From positions 1,302,001 to 1,366,000 of the forward strand of contig NC_022567.1 in NCBI RefSeq assembly GCF_000478885.1: a stretch of DNA of 64,000 bases, written 5' to 3'. The position numbers were made by a program, and so were the translations under genes. Numbering within the stretch: position 1 is the stretch's first letter; each line of letters begins with the position of its first letter. The notes below the pieces were generated by a model. It made no database searches, had not been told where the DNA came from, and saw only the letters and a list, made by a program, of their open reading frames with translations. This stretch comes from Adlercreutzia equolifaciens DSM 19450 (lineage in GTDB: Bacteria; Actinomycetota; Coriobacteriia; Coriobacteriales; Eggerthellaceae). This document shows positions 9,341 through 18,083 of the stretch, piece after piece.

Positions 9341-10897
9341 ATGGAGAAGGTAACGAGAAGGGCTTTTATTGGCGGTATGGGAGCCATCCTTGCCACGGGC
9401 GCCGTGGCGATGAGCGGCTGCGCGCCGAAGGACGATGGGAAGCAAGCCGAGCTTTCCGCCACGGGAAGCGACCAGTCGGAAGCGCCGGTGCCGGACGAGA
9501 CGCTCGAATTTGACATTGCCGTTGTAGGCGCTGGCTGCTCAGGCCTTGCCGCTTGTGTTCAGGCAGCCGAATCGGGCGCATCGGTTATCTGCATCGAGGC
9601 GAAGAGCATCGCCGGCGGCGCAGCGGGCGGCGTCGAGGGCCTGTTCGCCGTGAATTCCCAGATTCAGAAAGATCAAAACATCACAGTGTCCATGGGCGAG
9701 ATGATTCGTACCGAGCTTGAGCAGAACCAGTACCGCAACAGCGGCTTGGTGCTCCGAGATTTGGTGAAGGCATCGGGTGAGGATATCGACTGGCTTGTGT
9801 CCAAGGGCGTGCGCTTCGGCAAGGTCGACAACTATGTGGGCTTCCAACCGATTTTCCACTGGTTCGAGACCGGCACGGGCGCCGAGAGCTATATCGTGCC
9901 CATGAACGAGACGGCCGTCGGCGAAGGGGTGGAGTTCCTCTTCGACACCCATGCCGACGAGCTCATCTGCGATGAGGGCGGCTCTGTTGTCGGTCTGTTC
10001 GCGACGAAGGCCGACGGAACCGTTGTCCAGGTCAATACGCGCGCGGTTATCTTGGCCACGGGCGGCTACGCCGAGCGTCTCGATTTGCTCGCCGAGTTCG
10101 GGTACACCGAGGAGAACTGCATCCCCACGACCATGGGCTGCGACGGCTCGGGCCATGATATGGCCATCGCCGTTGGAGGCGCCAGCAATACTTCGAATAT
10201 GGGCATGCTCGGCGGCACGACGGTCCCCGATCTGCCCGCGTTCTTCGAGGGCGGCTATTTCTGCTCGGTCATGAACTCCCTGGCCAACATTCCCTGGGTG
10301 CTGTGGGTGAACGAGCGGGGAGAGCGCTTCGTCAACGAGGACTTGTCCCTGGCGAACCATATGATTACGGCCAACCCCATCCGCATGTGCAAGCAGGCAT
10401 TCATCCTCATGGACGAAGCCATGATGAACGACTATGTTGCCGGCGACGCTCAGGGACTCAAGGAGCTGGAGGACGGCCAGGCCAAGGGAATCATCTTCAA
10501 GGCGTCGAACTGGAAAGACCTTGCCTCGTCGATTGGAGCCGATGCCGAGATTCTCAGCGAGACGCTTGAGAGCTACAACGGTTGCTGCGAGGCCGGCGAC
10601 GACTCCGATTTCGGCAAAGCCTCGGAGTTCATGCGCCCGCTCTCGATGGAGGGCACGGTGTATGCCGTAGAGATCAAGAGCAGCCTGGGAAAGACCATGG
10701 GGTCTTTGAAGACCGACCGCAACTTCAATGTGGTCGACGAGCAGGCAGAACCCATCGCCGGCCTCTATGCTGTTGGCGTCGAAGGCGCGATGATCTGGGC
10801 GAACGTCTATACGATGAACATCTCTGGATCGTGCGGCGCCCACAATATCTACTCGGGTCGCACGGCCGTTCTGCACGCGGTGGAGACGCGGCTGTAA
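9341..10897 (+). CDS. Tat-exported FAD-dependent reductase lipoprotein
   Basis: 518 residues. The N-terminus is a twin-arginine signal (TRRAFIGGMG) running into a lipobox AMSGC (Cys27), so the protein should be exported folded and anchored outside the membrane. The body is an FAD_binding_2 domain: dinucleotide fold VVGAGCSGLA at 61-70, substrate-domain motif GERFVNED and a C-terminal FAD-binding NISGSCGAHNIYSG. The family includes fumarate, urocanate and other enoate reductases used as respiratory terminal enzymes; the substrate here is unknown. There is no heme CXXCH motif, so the electron donor is not encoded in the chain. AAGGAG RBS. Preceded by the tandem MarR gene and followed by a strong terminator. 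Confidence 0.88.
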   Translation: MEKVTRRAFIGGMGAILATGAVAMSGCAPKDDGKQAELSATGSDQSEAPVPDETLEFDIAVVGAGCSGLAACVQAAESGASVICIEAKSIAGGAAGGVEGLFAVNSQIQKDQNITVSMGEMIRTELEQNQYRNSGLVLRDLVKASGEDIDWLVSKGVRFGKVDNYVGFQPIFHWFETGTGAESYIVPMNETAVGEGVEFLFDTHADELICDEGGSVVGLFATKADGTVVQVNTRAVILATGGYAERLDLLAEFGYTEENCIPTTMGCDGSGHDMAIAVGGASNTSNMGMLGGTTVPDLPAFFEGGYFCSVMNSLANIPWVLWVNERGERFVNEDLSLANHMITANPIRMCKQAFILMDEAMMNDYVAGDAQGLKELEDGQAKGIIFKASNWKDLASSIGADAEILSETLESYNGCCEAGDDSDFGKASEFMRPLSMEGTVYAVEIKSSLGKTMGSLKTDRNFNVVDEQAEPIAGLYAVGVEGAMIWANVYTMNISGSCGAHNIYSGRTAVLHAVETRL

Positions 10898-10925
10898 TCG
10901 CGCTCGGCAAGGTACCCTCCCTCTG

Positions 10926-10953
10926 AGAGGCGCTCTGCGGAGCGCCTCTTTTT
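10926..10953 (+). terminator. Rho-independent terminator
   Basis: A 9-bp GC-rich stem (GAGGCGCTC / GAGCGCCTC) with a four-base loop, followed by TTTTT, 29 bases after the flavoprotein stop. Confidence 0.85.
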
Positions 10954-11070
10954 ACGGGCGCATGCCGCCGGCATCGTAACTGACAGCGTACATGTTGGTG
11001 ATGGGCGGGTCGTTCACGTCGAGAATCTGCGATTTGGCGTTCATTCTTAGGCTGTCGACAGTGGTGAAGA

Positions 11071-11193
11071 AGCGCCCACCGCCAGCGCTCCGACGACGAG
11101 GCCTTCATCTACGTCCCCTGCCTGAACCGCAGCAAGGCCCACCTGAAGGTCCTCACCGCCGTGCTCGCCCCTTACGTGGGCGATACGGAATAA
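11071..11193 (+). pseudogene. Remnant of a ferrochelatase 3' end
   Basis: Reading the plus strand in the frame that ends at TAA 11191-11193 gives a tail almost the same as the C-terminus of HemH at 7049-8233. HRQ, then DE, then YVPCLN, AHLKVLT and LAPYVGD line up without gaps. By hand count 27 of the last 38 residues are identical. The frame is closed by a stop at 11065 and has no start, so this is a fragment, not a gene. It lies 2.8 kb after the intact hemH, and its last 22 bases overlap the end of the opposite-strand LysR gene. It implies a former second hemH copy or an insertion that displaced the original 3' end. Confidence 0.8.
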
Positions 11194-12056
11194 GGGGCAG
11201 CGATTGCCCTCGCGACTTCCAAGGCCAACGGGCTTAGGTCGGGACGCAGGACGAGCACGGAACTCATTTCGAAGGGGACATTGACGAGCGGACGGCGGCA
11301 CACCTCGTCGTTCACGAGGTCGGCGGCGTACTCGGCTTGGATGATAAAACAGTGATGTCGGGCTGATACCTGGGCCAGCATGAGGTTTCGGTCATGGAGG
11401 ATAGGTTCACTTAGGATGCCATGGCTGCGAAAGACGGCCTCGTAGAGACGGCCCTTGTAGGGGCTTGTCTGCACCACGGTCTTGCCACGCAAATCTTGCG
11501 TGAAATCAACGGTTTGCTTTTGCGCTAGGGGATCATCGCGGCTCAGCAGCACCTCGATCGCCCCCTTGCCGAGGTCGACGCAGGGGATGCCGAGATGATC
11601 GGGCGGCCGGATGGTGACCGCGCACTCCATATTGCCAGCGGCTATGGCCTCCCAGAACACGTCGTGATCCCCGTCGACAATTTCGATGCGAAGTTCGCCG
11701 TTGCGCTCGAAACGGGAGAGGAGCCGGCGCTTCTGCTCGTAGCCCACGAACATGCTGAGAAGCCCCACGCGCACGAGTTCGGGTTCGCCCTCGATGACGC
11801 GGAGCGCGGTCATGCAGTTCTCCCAGGCACGATCCTCCTCTCGCAAATGGCGAAGCAGGATGCGGCCGGCGCTGGTAAGGGTCACGCCTCGTTTCCCGCG
11901 GACGAACAGTGAGGTTCCCAGGGATTTCTCAAGCTCGCGCATGCTGCGCGAGAGCCCCTGCCTCGAAAGAAAGAGACGCTGGGCGGCGCGCGTGATATTA
12001 CCGTCCGAGCAGAGGGTGTAGAAGTAGCGTCGCTGCTCGTCGCTCAACCGAAACAT
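11172..12056 (-). CDS. LysR-family transcriptional regulator
   Basis: About 294 residues. An N-terminal winged helix (DEQRRYFYTLCSDGNITRAAQRLFLSRQGLSRSMRELEKSLG, residues about 5-48) is followed by a LysR-type effector-binding domain. The ATG at 12056 has GGAGG nine bases upstream; ATG 12062 is the alternative. It is divergent from an exported flavoprotein gene at 12348, the usual layout when a LysR protein controls its neighbour. A 17-base palindrome lies in the gap. The 3' end overlaps the ferrochelatase remnant in the opposite direction. The effector is unknown, possibly the flavoprotein substrate. Confidence 0.88.
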   Translation of the reverse strand: MFRLSDEQRRYFYTLCSDGNITRAAQRLFLSRQGLSRSMRELEKSLGTSLFVRGKRGVTLTSAGRILLRHLREEDRAWENCMTALRVIEGEPELVRVGLLSMFVGYEQKRRLLSRFERNGELRIEIVDGDHDVFWEAIAAGNMECAVTIRPPDHLGIPCVDLGKGAIEVLLSRDDPLAQKQTVDFTQDLRGKTVVQTSPYKGRLYEAVFRSHGILSEPILHDRNLMLAQVSARHHCFIIQAEYAADLVNDEVCRRPLVNVPFEMSSVLVLRPDLSPLALEVARAIAAPYSVSPT

Positions 12057-12218
12057 GGTCATGGTCCTCCTCCCTTAGGCCATGGCGTGCAGCGCGGCTT
12101 TGGGCGCTGCGTTCCGAAGGGGCCACTATAGGCCCTGGAAGCGCGCCTTGCAAGCCCCCTCACCGACGATGCGAGTTATCTGTGGTGCTCAAGAAGGGTT
12201 TCACGAATTTGATCAGGG

Positions 12219-12235
12219 GTTACGCTATGCGCAAC
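12219..12235. promoter_or_regulatory. Candidate LysR operator
   Basis: GTTACGCTATGCGCAAC is an imperfect palindrome (GTT-n-CGC-TAT-GCG-n-AAC) between the divergent LysR gene and flavoprotein. It fits the T-N11-A pattern of LysR boxes. Pattern only. Confidence 0.4.
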
Positions 12236-12271
12236 GCTTCTGTTTGCGGATGGACGGCTGGGATTGTTTCT

Positions 12272-12300
12272 TTTCAACGGATCGGGTCGGACTCTATAGT
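12272..12300 (+). promoter_or_regulatory. Probable promoter of the 12348 flavoprotein gene
   Basis: TTTCAA (12272-12277) and TATAGT (12295-12300) are 17 bases apart and 48 bases before the start codon, downstream of the candidate LysR palindrome. Confidence 0.45.
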
Positions 12301-12347
12301 CGTGCCAACGACGGGCGGAGGGCCCGTTTCGAGAGAGAGGAAATATC

Positions 12348-13922
12348 ATGTCCAATATGACCCGCAGACAGATGTTGAAGGGCTTCGCACTTGGTTCCAT
12401 CGTGGCTGCCTCTAGCGGTCTGGCCACGGGGTGCGCGCCGTCTTCCCCATTGAGCGACGCCGGAAACGCCAATGGCACAGAAAAGGTTTATCAATTTGCC
12501 AAGCGCACAAGTGAGGTATCCGATCGAATTCCTGTCGAGACTGATGTGCTCGTCATCGGCGGCGGGGGAGCAGGGGTGTGCGCGGCTCTGGCCGCCGCTG
12601 AAGAGGGAGCGCGTGTGGCCATCTGCGAGAAAACGTCGATGTTTGGAGGAGCGACCGCCCTCTCAAGCGGCAAGATCCCGGCCGTAGGCACCGCGCAGCA
12701 GAAGGAAAAGGAAGACAGCGACAGCATCGGCGCCTGCGCCATGGACATCATGCGGCCGAGCAATTACAGCGTGCGGCCCGACTTGGTGTATACGGCTGTG
12801 GAGCACTCTCGCGACATCGTGGAATGGACTGAAGGCTTCGGTGCTGTCTGGACGGTGGATGATGCGCTGTACTTCGGTCAGACGGCCTATCGTATGCACA
12901 CTACCGACGGCGAGGGAGAAGGTCTCATGGACGCGCTGATCGCGAGCCTTGAGGCCGAGGCTGCCATTGAGCCCATGCTCTCCTGCGAGATAATGGGCCT
13001 CATTCTTGAGGACGAGGCCGACGTCGTTGTCGGGGCCTGGGGCAAAAAGGGCTCAGAGGACATCGCAATCTTCGCCGGCAACACCGTCCTCGCCACGAGC
13101 GGCTTCGCCAACAACCCTGACATGCTCGAGCGCTACTGCCCGGAGGCGACGGGGGCGGTCAAGGTGGTGGCGCCGGGAGCGACGGGCGAGGGCATCCTGT
13201 GGGGCGAGGAGCTCGGCGCCAGCCTGCAGAACATGGGGGCTTACCAGGGCCACGCTTTTCACGGAGTCGACAACGACAAGACACTGGAACAGGGTGTCGC
13301 CAACAACGGCGGCATCATCGTCAATCGTGATGGCAATCGCTTCATGAACGAGTACGGCGGCTACTCCGAAATGTCGCCCCACGTGCTCGCCCAGCCAGAC
13401 GGCATCGGCTACCTTGTGTTCACCGACGTCCAGCGCGAGCTGAGCCGAAAGTACCCCGAATGGGAGGAGGCGGGCATCGTCGCTGTCGCCCCATCCGCCG
13501 GCGAGCTGGCCGATCTCATCGGCATTAGCCGCGATAAATTCGAGCGCACGGTGACCGATTACCAGAAGGCCTTGGAGGTCGGCATGGACAAGTTCAACCG
13601 CGCCCATCTCCCCGCCACCTTCGAAGGACCCTATTATGCCGTGAAGCTTACCGGGGAGATTCGCCACACCCAAGGTGGCGTGGCCACGGACGTCGCCGGC
13701 CACGTCCTTCGCGAAGACGGCACGCTTATCGACGGGCTCTACGCGGCTGGAGGCTGCACCGAGGGTTTTTCCTCGCGAGGAGGTGCAGCCTATATGAGCG
13801 GCAACGGGCTCATCCAGGCTCTCGTGTTCGGCAAGATCGCTGGTATTGCGGCGGCCACCGAACAGCGAGGTGAGGCGCAGGTGGCTGTCTGGGAAAAGAC
13901 TGGGATCGACGACTATTTATAG
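12348..13922 (+). CDS. Tat-exported FAD-dependent reductase lipoprotein
   Basis: 524 residues with a twin-arginine signal TRRQMLKGFALG and lipobox LATGC (Cys29). The mature part is an FAD_binding_2 flavoprotein: VLVIGGGGAGVCAALAAAEE dinucleotide fold, GNRFMNEYGGYS active-site-like segment and GGAAYMSGNGLIQALVFGKI at the C-terminus. Likely a cell-surface reductase of an unsaturated organic acid or similar acceptor. Its substrate domain differs clearly from the other three flavoproteins in the window, so substrates are probably different. AGAGGAAATATC precedes the ATG. Divergent from the LysR gene. Confidence 0.88.
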   Translation: MSNMTRRQMLKGFALGSIVAASSGLATGCAPSSPLSDAGNANGTEKVYQFAKRTSEVSDRIPVETDVLVIGGGGAGVCAALAAAEEGARVAICEKTSMFGGATALSSGKIPAVGTAQQKEKEDSDSIGACAMDIMRPSNYSVRPDLVYTAVEHSRDIVEWTEGFGAVWTVDDALYFGQTAYRMHTTDGEGEGLMDALIASLEAEAAIEPMLSCEIMGLILEDEADVVVGAWGKKGSEDIAIFAGNTVLATSGFANNPDMLERYCPEATGAVKVVAPGATGEGILWGEELGASLQNMGAYQGHAFHGVDNDKTLEQGVANNGGIIVNRDGNRFMNEYGGYSEMSPHVLAQPDGIGYLVFTDVQRELSRKYPEWEEAGIVAVAPSAGELADLIGISRDKFERTVTDYQKALEVGMDKFNRAHLPATFEGPYYAVKLTGEIRHTQGGVATDVAGHVLREDGTLIDGLYAAGGCTEGFSSRGGAAYMSGNGLIQALVFGKIAGIAAATEQRGEAQVAVWEKTGIDDYL

Positions 13923-14022
13923 CGTTGGCCAGTGCCCTCTGTGACTCTATCGTGTGGGCGCTCCTCCTTGCTGCTATGTTGCCTTAGGAGGGAGGAGGAG
14001 CTGGCCGGTAGTGGTGCCCTCG

Positions 14023-14315
14023 TTTGGAAAATGTGCTTTTTTGGACTGAATTCTGCATGAGCCCGAGTCTTGCGTTCAGAAAAGCACATTTTCCAGATCG
14101 GCGTTTCCAGAAAAGCACATATTCCAGATTGAAGTGGATGGTTCTCGGCTCGCATTTTAATGTCGAGAGATTTCATAGGACGTTGACCTGGTGTTTTCTT
14201 GGAATACTCTTCAAGCTATCCCAGCAAAGGTCGAGAGTGACTTGGAAAATGTGCTTTTTTGAAAGGCCGCGTAGCTTCCCCGGAGCAGAGCTTCCAGAAA
14301 AGCACATTTTCCAAA
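14023..14315. repeat. Cluster of five inverted/direct repeat copies (REP/MITE-like)
   Basis: The 549-base gap 13923-14471 holds five copies of a motif with core GGAAAATGTGCTTTT: 14023-14044 (+), 14075-14097 (-), 14104-14128 (-, one change), 14241-14264 (+) and 14291-14315 (-). Copies 1/2 and 4/5 form two units of about 75 bases with perfect 15-bp complementary arms around unrelated middles of about 30-35 bases. The frames open across the region are a by-product of the repeats. I see no gene here. Confidence 0.75.
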
Positions 14316-14376
14316 TGTAATACACTGTCGCTCACCCAGAATGCTGCATGGCAGGGCCGCTTGGGCAGAAACAAAG

Positions 14377-14404
14377 AGAAAGGCTCTCCGAAGAGAGCCT
14401 TTCT
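14377..14404 (-). terminator. Terminator of the 14472 flavoprotein gene
   Basis: AGAAAGGCTCTC pairs with GAGAGCCTTTCT (12 bp, four-base loop); read on the minus strand it is followed by a T-rich stretch. Confidence 0.75.
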
Positions 14405-14471
14405 AGCTGGAATGCCGCAGCCGCAGGGAGGGGGAGGCCGCAGCGGAGTAAGCGGTTTCGCGCGCGGGCGC

Positions 14472-16148
14472 TTAGGCCTCGGCGAGTTCGTGGCCGAGCA
14501 GGTAACCGAAGGTGATGCAGCGGCCGTGGGAGTTGCCGGCGACGTTGATGGGGTAGTCCACCGCGGTGATGTCGCCCATGATGTTGCCGAGCACGTAGAG
14601 GCCCTCGATGACCTCGCCGTTCTCATCCAGGCACTGGAAGTCATTGTTGCACTTCAGGCCACCGCAGACGGCGAGCAGCGCCGGACCGACCTTCAGGGCG
14701 TAGAAGGGGCCCTGCTTCACGGGCGTGAGGAATACGGGCTTCTTGTAGTAGTCGGTGTCCTCGCCCGCCTCGCACATGCCGTTGTAGCGGTCCACCGTGG
14801 CCGTGAGCGTCGCGGCGTCGCAGCCGATCTTGTCGGCGAGCTCCTCGATGGTGTCGGCCTCATAGGCCATGCCCTGCTCGATGTACAGCGGAATCTGGGT
14901 CTTGAAGTACTCGGGGGCCAGCTCAAGATCGCTGCCGTAGGGACGGAAGGAGTCCCAGAACATGCCGCCGCCGTAGGGCAGGCCGTTCACGAGGTCCGTC
15001 GGCCAGTTGGCGTCGAAGACCGACCAGGCCTCGCCGTTGGGCTGCTTGTTGATGGCCAGCGACTTGCCCTGTACCCAGGTGTCCTCGCACATGAAGCGCT
15101 CGCCGTTGTCGTTCACGAACAGGAAGGGCCCGTGGAACCAGCAGAAGGCCTGGGGATGCATCATCGTGGGGAAGGGGAGATCCTGCAGCTGCGCGCCGAC
15201 CCACATGCCCATCTTGTGGCCGTCGCCGGTGTTCACGCCGGCCGGGGTGTACTGGCTGCGGGGCTGGCCGTACTCGGCGCAGATGGGGGCGTAGGCTTCG
15301 CACATCTCCGGGCTGCCGCCGATGTCGCCGGTGGCGAGCACGACGCCCTTGGCAGCGTTGTACTGTACGTAGCCCTCGGAGGTCTCGCAGATGCAGCCGC
15401 ACACCTTGCCGGAGTCGTCCTTCACGAGTTGCACGGCGGGGGAATCGAACACGAACTCGGCGCCGTCTTTCACGGCGTCCAGGTAGCACAGCTCGGCGCC
15501 GGCGAAGCCGGTGGAGGTGAGGCCGGCCTCTTCGGGGATCATGAACATATGGTATCCCGGCTGCTCCGCGTAGACGTCGTCGTGGCTGTAGAACGCGCCC
15601 ACCATGGCGGAGCCACCCAGGGCCTCGCACTTGTCGATGAGCCAGTTGGAGGCCTCCTCGGAGTTGTTGAAGAACTTCACGATAAGATCCTCGTTGGTGC
15701 GGCTGGCGCACTGGGCGATCCAGTGCTGCTTCGCGTTCACCTTGTCCACGACGATGTTCTGGGCCTCCATGTAGCGCGAGTTGATGGCGCCGAAGCCGCC
15801 GCCGCGCCCATTGAAGCTACCCGTTTTCTCGACGACGGTCACCTTGCCGCCCTTCTCGGCCGCAGCGGCCGCGCAGGCGCAGCCGGAAAGCCCGGCGCCG
15901 ATGACGAGGATGTCGGTGTCCACCGTGGAGGCGATGTCCGTGATGGGCTCGGGCGCGATCTCCCACTCGTAGGTCGCGGTGCCCGTAGCGGGCATGGTGG
16001 TGTCGCCGGTGGTTGCGGGCGCGGCGGCATCGCTCTGGGGCGCCGGGGAGCAGCCGGCCAGTCCGGCCACGGCGGCTCCTGCGGCGGCGGTGGCGCCCAG
16101 GCCGAAGAAGGCGCGGCGCGACAAACCCTTGGCATTGATTTCGGTCAT
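14472..16148 (-). CDS. Tat-exported FAD-dependent reductase lipoprotein
   Basis: 558 residues from the ATG at 16148, chosen because AAGGGAG lies five bases upstream and the Tat signal starts there. SRRAFFGLGATA is the twin-arginine motif and AGLAGC the lipobox (Cys33). The FAD_binding_2 body has ILVIGAGLSGCACAAAAAEK, NDNGERFMCEDTW and a C-terminal VAGNSHGRCITFGYLLG. Predicted extracytoplasmic reductase, substrate unknown. It is divergent from a LuxR-type membrane regulator 330 bases away, the arrangement repeated at 19531/21615. Gene and terminator are compact, so probably a single-gene transcript. Confidence 0.88.
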   Translation of the reverse strand: MTEINAKGLSRRAFFGLGATAAAGAAVAGLAGCSPAPQSDAAAPATTGDTTMPATGTATYEWEIAPEPITDIASTVDTDILVIGAGLSGCACAAAAAEKGGKVTVVEKTGSFNGRGGGFGAINSRYMEAQNIVVDKVNAKQHWIAQCASRTNEDLIVKFFNNSEEASNWLIDKCEALGGSAMVGAFYSHDDVYAEQPGYHMFMIPEEAGLTSTGFAGAELCYLDAVKDGAEFVFDSPAVQLVKDDSGKVCGCICETSEGYVQYNAAKGVVLATGDIGGSPEMCEAYAPICAEYGQPRSQYTPAGVNTGDGHKMGMWVGAQLQDLPFPTMMHPQAFCWFHGPFLFVNDNGERFMCEDTWVQGKSLAINKQPNGEAWSVFDANWPTDLVNGLPYGGGMFWDSFRPYGSDLELAPEYFKTQIPLYIEQGMAYEADTIEELADKIGCDAATLTATVDRYNGMCEAGEDTDYYKKPVFLTPVKQGPFYALKVGPALLAVCGGLKCNNDFQCLDENGEVIEGLYVLGNIMGDITAVDYPINVAGNSHGRCITFGYLLGHELAEA

Positions 16149-16478
16149 AGGATCTCCCTTTCTTCTCAGCGCGAAGCCCTCCGCCTCGCGTCTGTCCTTA
16201 GGGGAACACCGATCGGAAACGGTTGCGTCTTCCCGTCTCGGCATTGCCCTCCCGCCCTATAGACTGACAAAATGTCAGGTGCCATTCATCTGCCGAAGGG
16301 GCTCATTTTCCCCGTTCAGGCAAAAATGAGCCGAAGTGGCCCATAGCCATTTTTGAGTACTTTGGTAGTTTTGGAAGAGAAGGAAACAGCTCGGCCCGCG
16401 AGAAGGCCGACTGTGCGCTATGCTGCAGGGCGCGGTTGCGGCCGCGGCTTTCGCGGAAGGTCTTGGGAGGGGCGCTCG
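16149..16478. promoter_or_regulatory. Divergent control region with two inverted repeats
   Basis: This 330-base gap between the divergent flavoprotein and LuxR genes holds TGACA-AAA-TGTCA (16265-16277) and a 10-bp inverted repeat GGCTCATTTT / AAAATGAGCC (16300-16332, 13-base spacer). Either could be a regulator site; the second could also be a hairpin. No gene is seen in the gap. Confidence 0.4.
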
Positions 16479-17903
16479 ATGAGGGAAGCGATGACGGATC
16501 GCGTCGCCGATTGGCGGCTTTTGGGGCTCGGCTTCTGGCAAGCGTGGCAGATCGTGGCTATGTGCACGGATATCGTGGCACCCACCTCGGGCAAACTCTT
16601 CGACCAAGGGAACGCCCTGTTGATCCTGCTCGTGCTTATGACGGCGGCCTATTTGGCCGTCGTTGTGGCCTCGCGCCGCTATGCCCCCTTCGCGGGACGC
16701 GATTCTTCCTACGTGCTCGCGGCGGCGCTTATGGCGGCCGGTACGCTCGCCATGCCTGTTGCCCTGTATTTTCTGGAGGGAATCGTCGGCATTGGTGTGT
16801 TCGTGATGGCTGCAGCGTCGGCCTCCCTCGGCAACGCCCTTCTCCTTATTATGTGGGGCGAGCTGTGGAGCGCGTTGGCCACTGGTCGCGTTGGCCGCCA
16901 TCTCTACGCCTCCTACACGTTTGCGTTCGTGCTGTTTTTCCTGATCTACTTCATGCCCCAACCCGTAGCCGTGATGGCCACGACGTTGCTGCCGATCATC
17001 TCGACGGCGGTGCTCTACGCCTGTCGCCACGAGCCGCGTCGCGAGCCGTCGGTGGTGCCTCTTGATGTGCATACCATACCGGTGGCGCGCCTGCTCGTCT
17101 GCCTCTTCATCATCAGCGTTATCTGGGGTCTTACCCAGGGCATCGTGGGAACCTTCGCCGAGGGCGACGAGTTCCATATGGCGAAATCGCTTCTTTTGGC
17201 CGGCGGCGGCATCGGCGCCATCACGCTTTCCATGGCCGTGACCTCGTCCCCCTCCGAGGCCCTCACCCTGTACAAGCCCGTCATCCCCGCCATGGTGGCG
17301 GGGATCGTCCTTCTGCTCTTGCAGCCCGCGGTCTATCCCTTCCTGGGGTCGGGGCTCATCATCATGGGCGTCTACTGCCTTGATATGCTCCTCATGCTCG
17401 TCTCCACGGACATCGCCTTCAGGGGGCGCATCCCCGTGGCCCTCTCCTTCGGCGTGGCGATTTTGACGACCCGCGCCGGCACGCTCGTCGGTTCGGTGGT
17501 AGCGGACGGATTTCTGTTCGCACCGTTCTGGACGGCCCAGCTGCGTACCGATATCTGCCTGGTCGCGGTGCTTTTGCTTGCCATCATCGGCATGCTGTTC
17601 TTCACCATGGCCGACGTGCAGCGGCTCTACGTGACGCCCCGGGCCCAGCGCACCGACGAGTCCCTCGAGCAGAAGTGCGCGGCCGTGGCTGCCATGGGAC
17701 ATCTCACCAACCGGGAGTCCGAGGTGCTCGTGCTGCTGGCCCGGGGACGTTCCGTTCCCTACATCTGCGACGAGCTTTCCATCGCCCAGGGCACCGTGAA
17801 GCACCATGTGAGCAATATCTATCGCAAGCTGGGCGTTTACGATCGCCAGGGGCTGCTGGACGCCATCGAGCAGGGCGGCGTAGGAAGATCGGCGCTCGCG
17901 TGA
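16479..17903 (+). CDS. Membrane-anchored LuxR-type regulator
   Basis: 474 residues from ATG 16479, picked for the GGGAGG eight bases upstream; the open frame extends 42 codons further with an Arg-rich sequence unlike the family. About 12 hydrophobic segments fill residues 1-390 (MFS-like membrane sensor). A C-terminal LuxR/GerE helix-turn-helix follows (LTNRESEVLVLLARGRSVPY, then GTVKHHVSNIYRKLG). This membrane-sensor plus LuxR layout is common in Eggerthellaceae beside exported flavoproteins (general knowledge). It probably senses the substrate of the divergent 14472 flavoprotein. Confidence 0.85.
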   Translation: MREAMTDRVADWRLLGLGFWQAWQIVAMCTDIVAPTSGKLFDQGNALLILLVLMTAAYLAVVVASRRYAPFAGRDSSYVLAAALMAAGTLAMPVALYFLEGIVGIGVFVMAAASASLGNALLLIMWGELWSALATGRVGRHLYASYTFAFVLFFLIYFMPQPVAVMATTLLPIISTAVLYACRHEPRREPSVVPLDVHTIPVARLLVCLFIISVIWGLTQGIVGTFAEGDEFHMAKSLLLAGGGIGAITLSMAVTSSPSEALTLYKPVIPAMVAGIVLLLLQPAVYPFLGSGLIIMGVYCLDMLLMLVSTDIAFRGRIPVALSFGVAILTTRAGTLVGSVVADGFLFAPFWTAQLRTDICLVAVLLLAIIGMLFFTMADVQRLYVTPRAQRTDESLEQKCAAVAAMGHLTNRESEVLVLLARGRSVPYICDELSIAQGTVKHHVSNIYRKLGVYDRQGLLDAIEQGGVGRSALA

Positions 17904-18083
17904 ACGTCCCACACCCTCTCTCGGGAATGCGTGCGACGCGGGAAGTGGGTGGCTGCAGTTCTAGCTTCGCGCGGCGGCAGGGCGAGTTTGTGCGTTCCGC
18001 ATACCCTTAGGGCAAAGGTCGGTTATTGTCCCAAAGGGAGTGCTAAAATCCTCCTTACGCTTGAATAGACCCAGGAGGTATCG

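Noticed and set aside
10992..11237. 81-codon frame across the ferrochelatase remnant
   Set aside because: It is out of frame with the conserved HemH tail and has a Pro/Arg-rich shadow composition.
14023..14315. Possible CRISPR array
   Set aside because: Copies are in both orientations with irregular spacing and there are no cas genes; better explained as palindromic repeats.
14024..14320. 98-codon plus-strand frame (and its antisense partner) across the repeat cluster
   Set aside because: Its sequence is just the translation of the GGAAAATGTGCTTTT repeats; no RBS, no domain.
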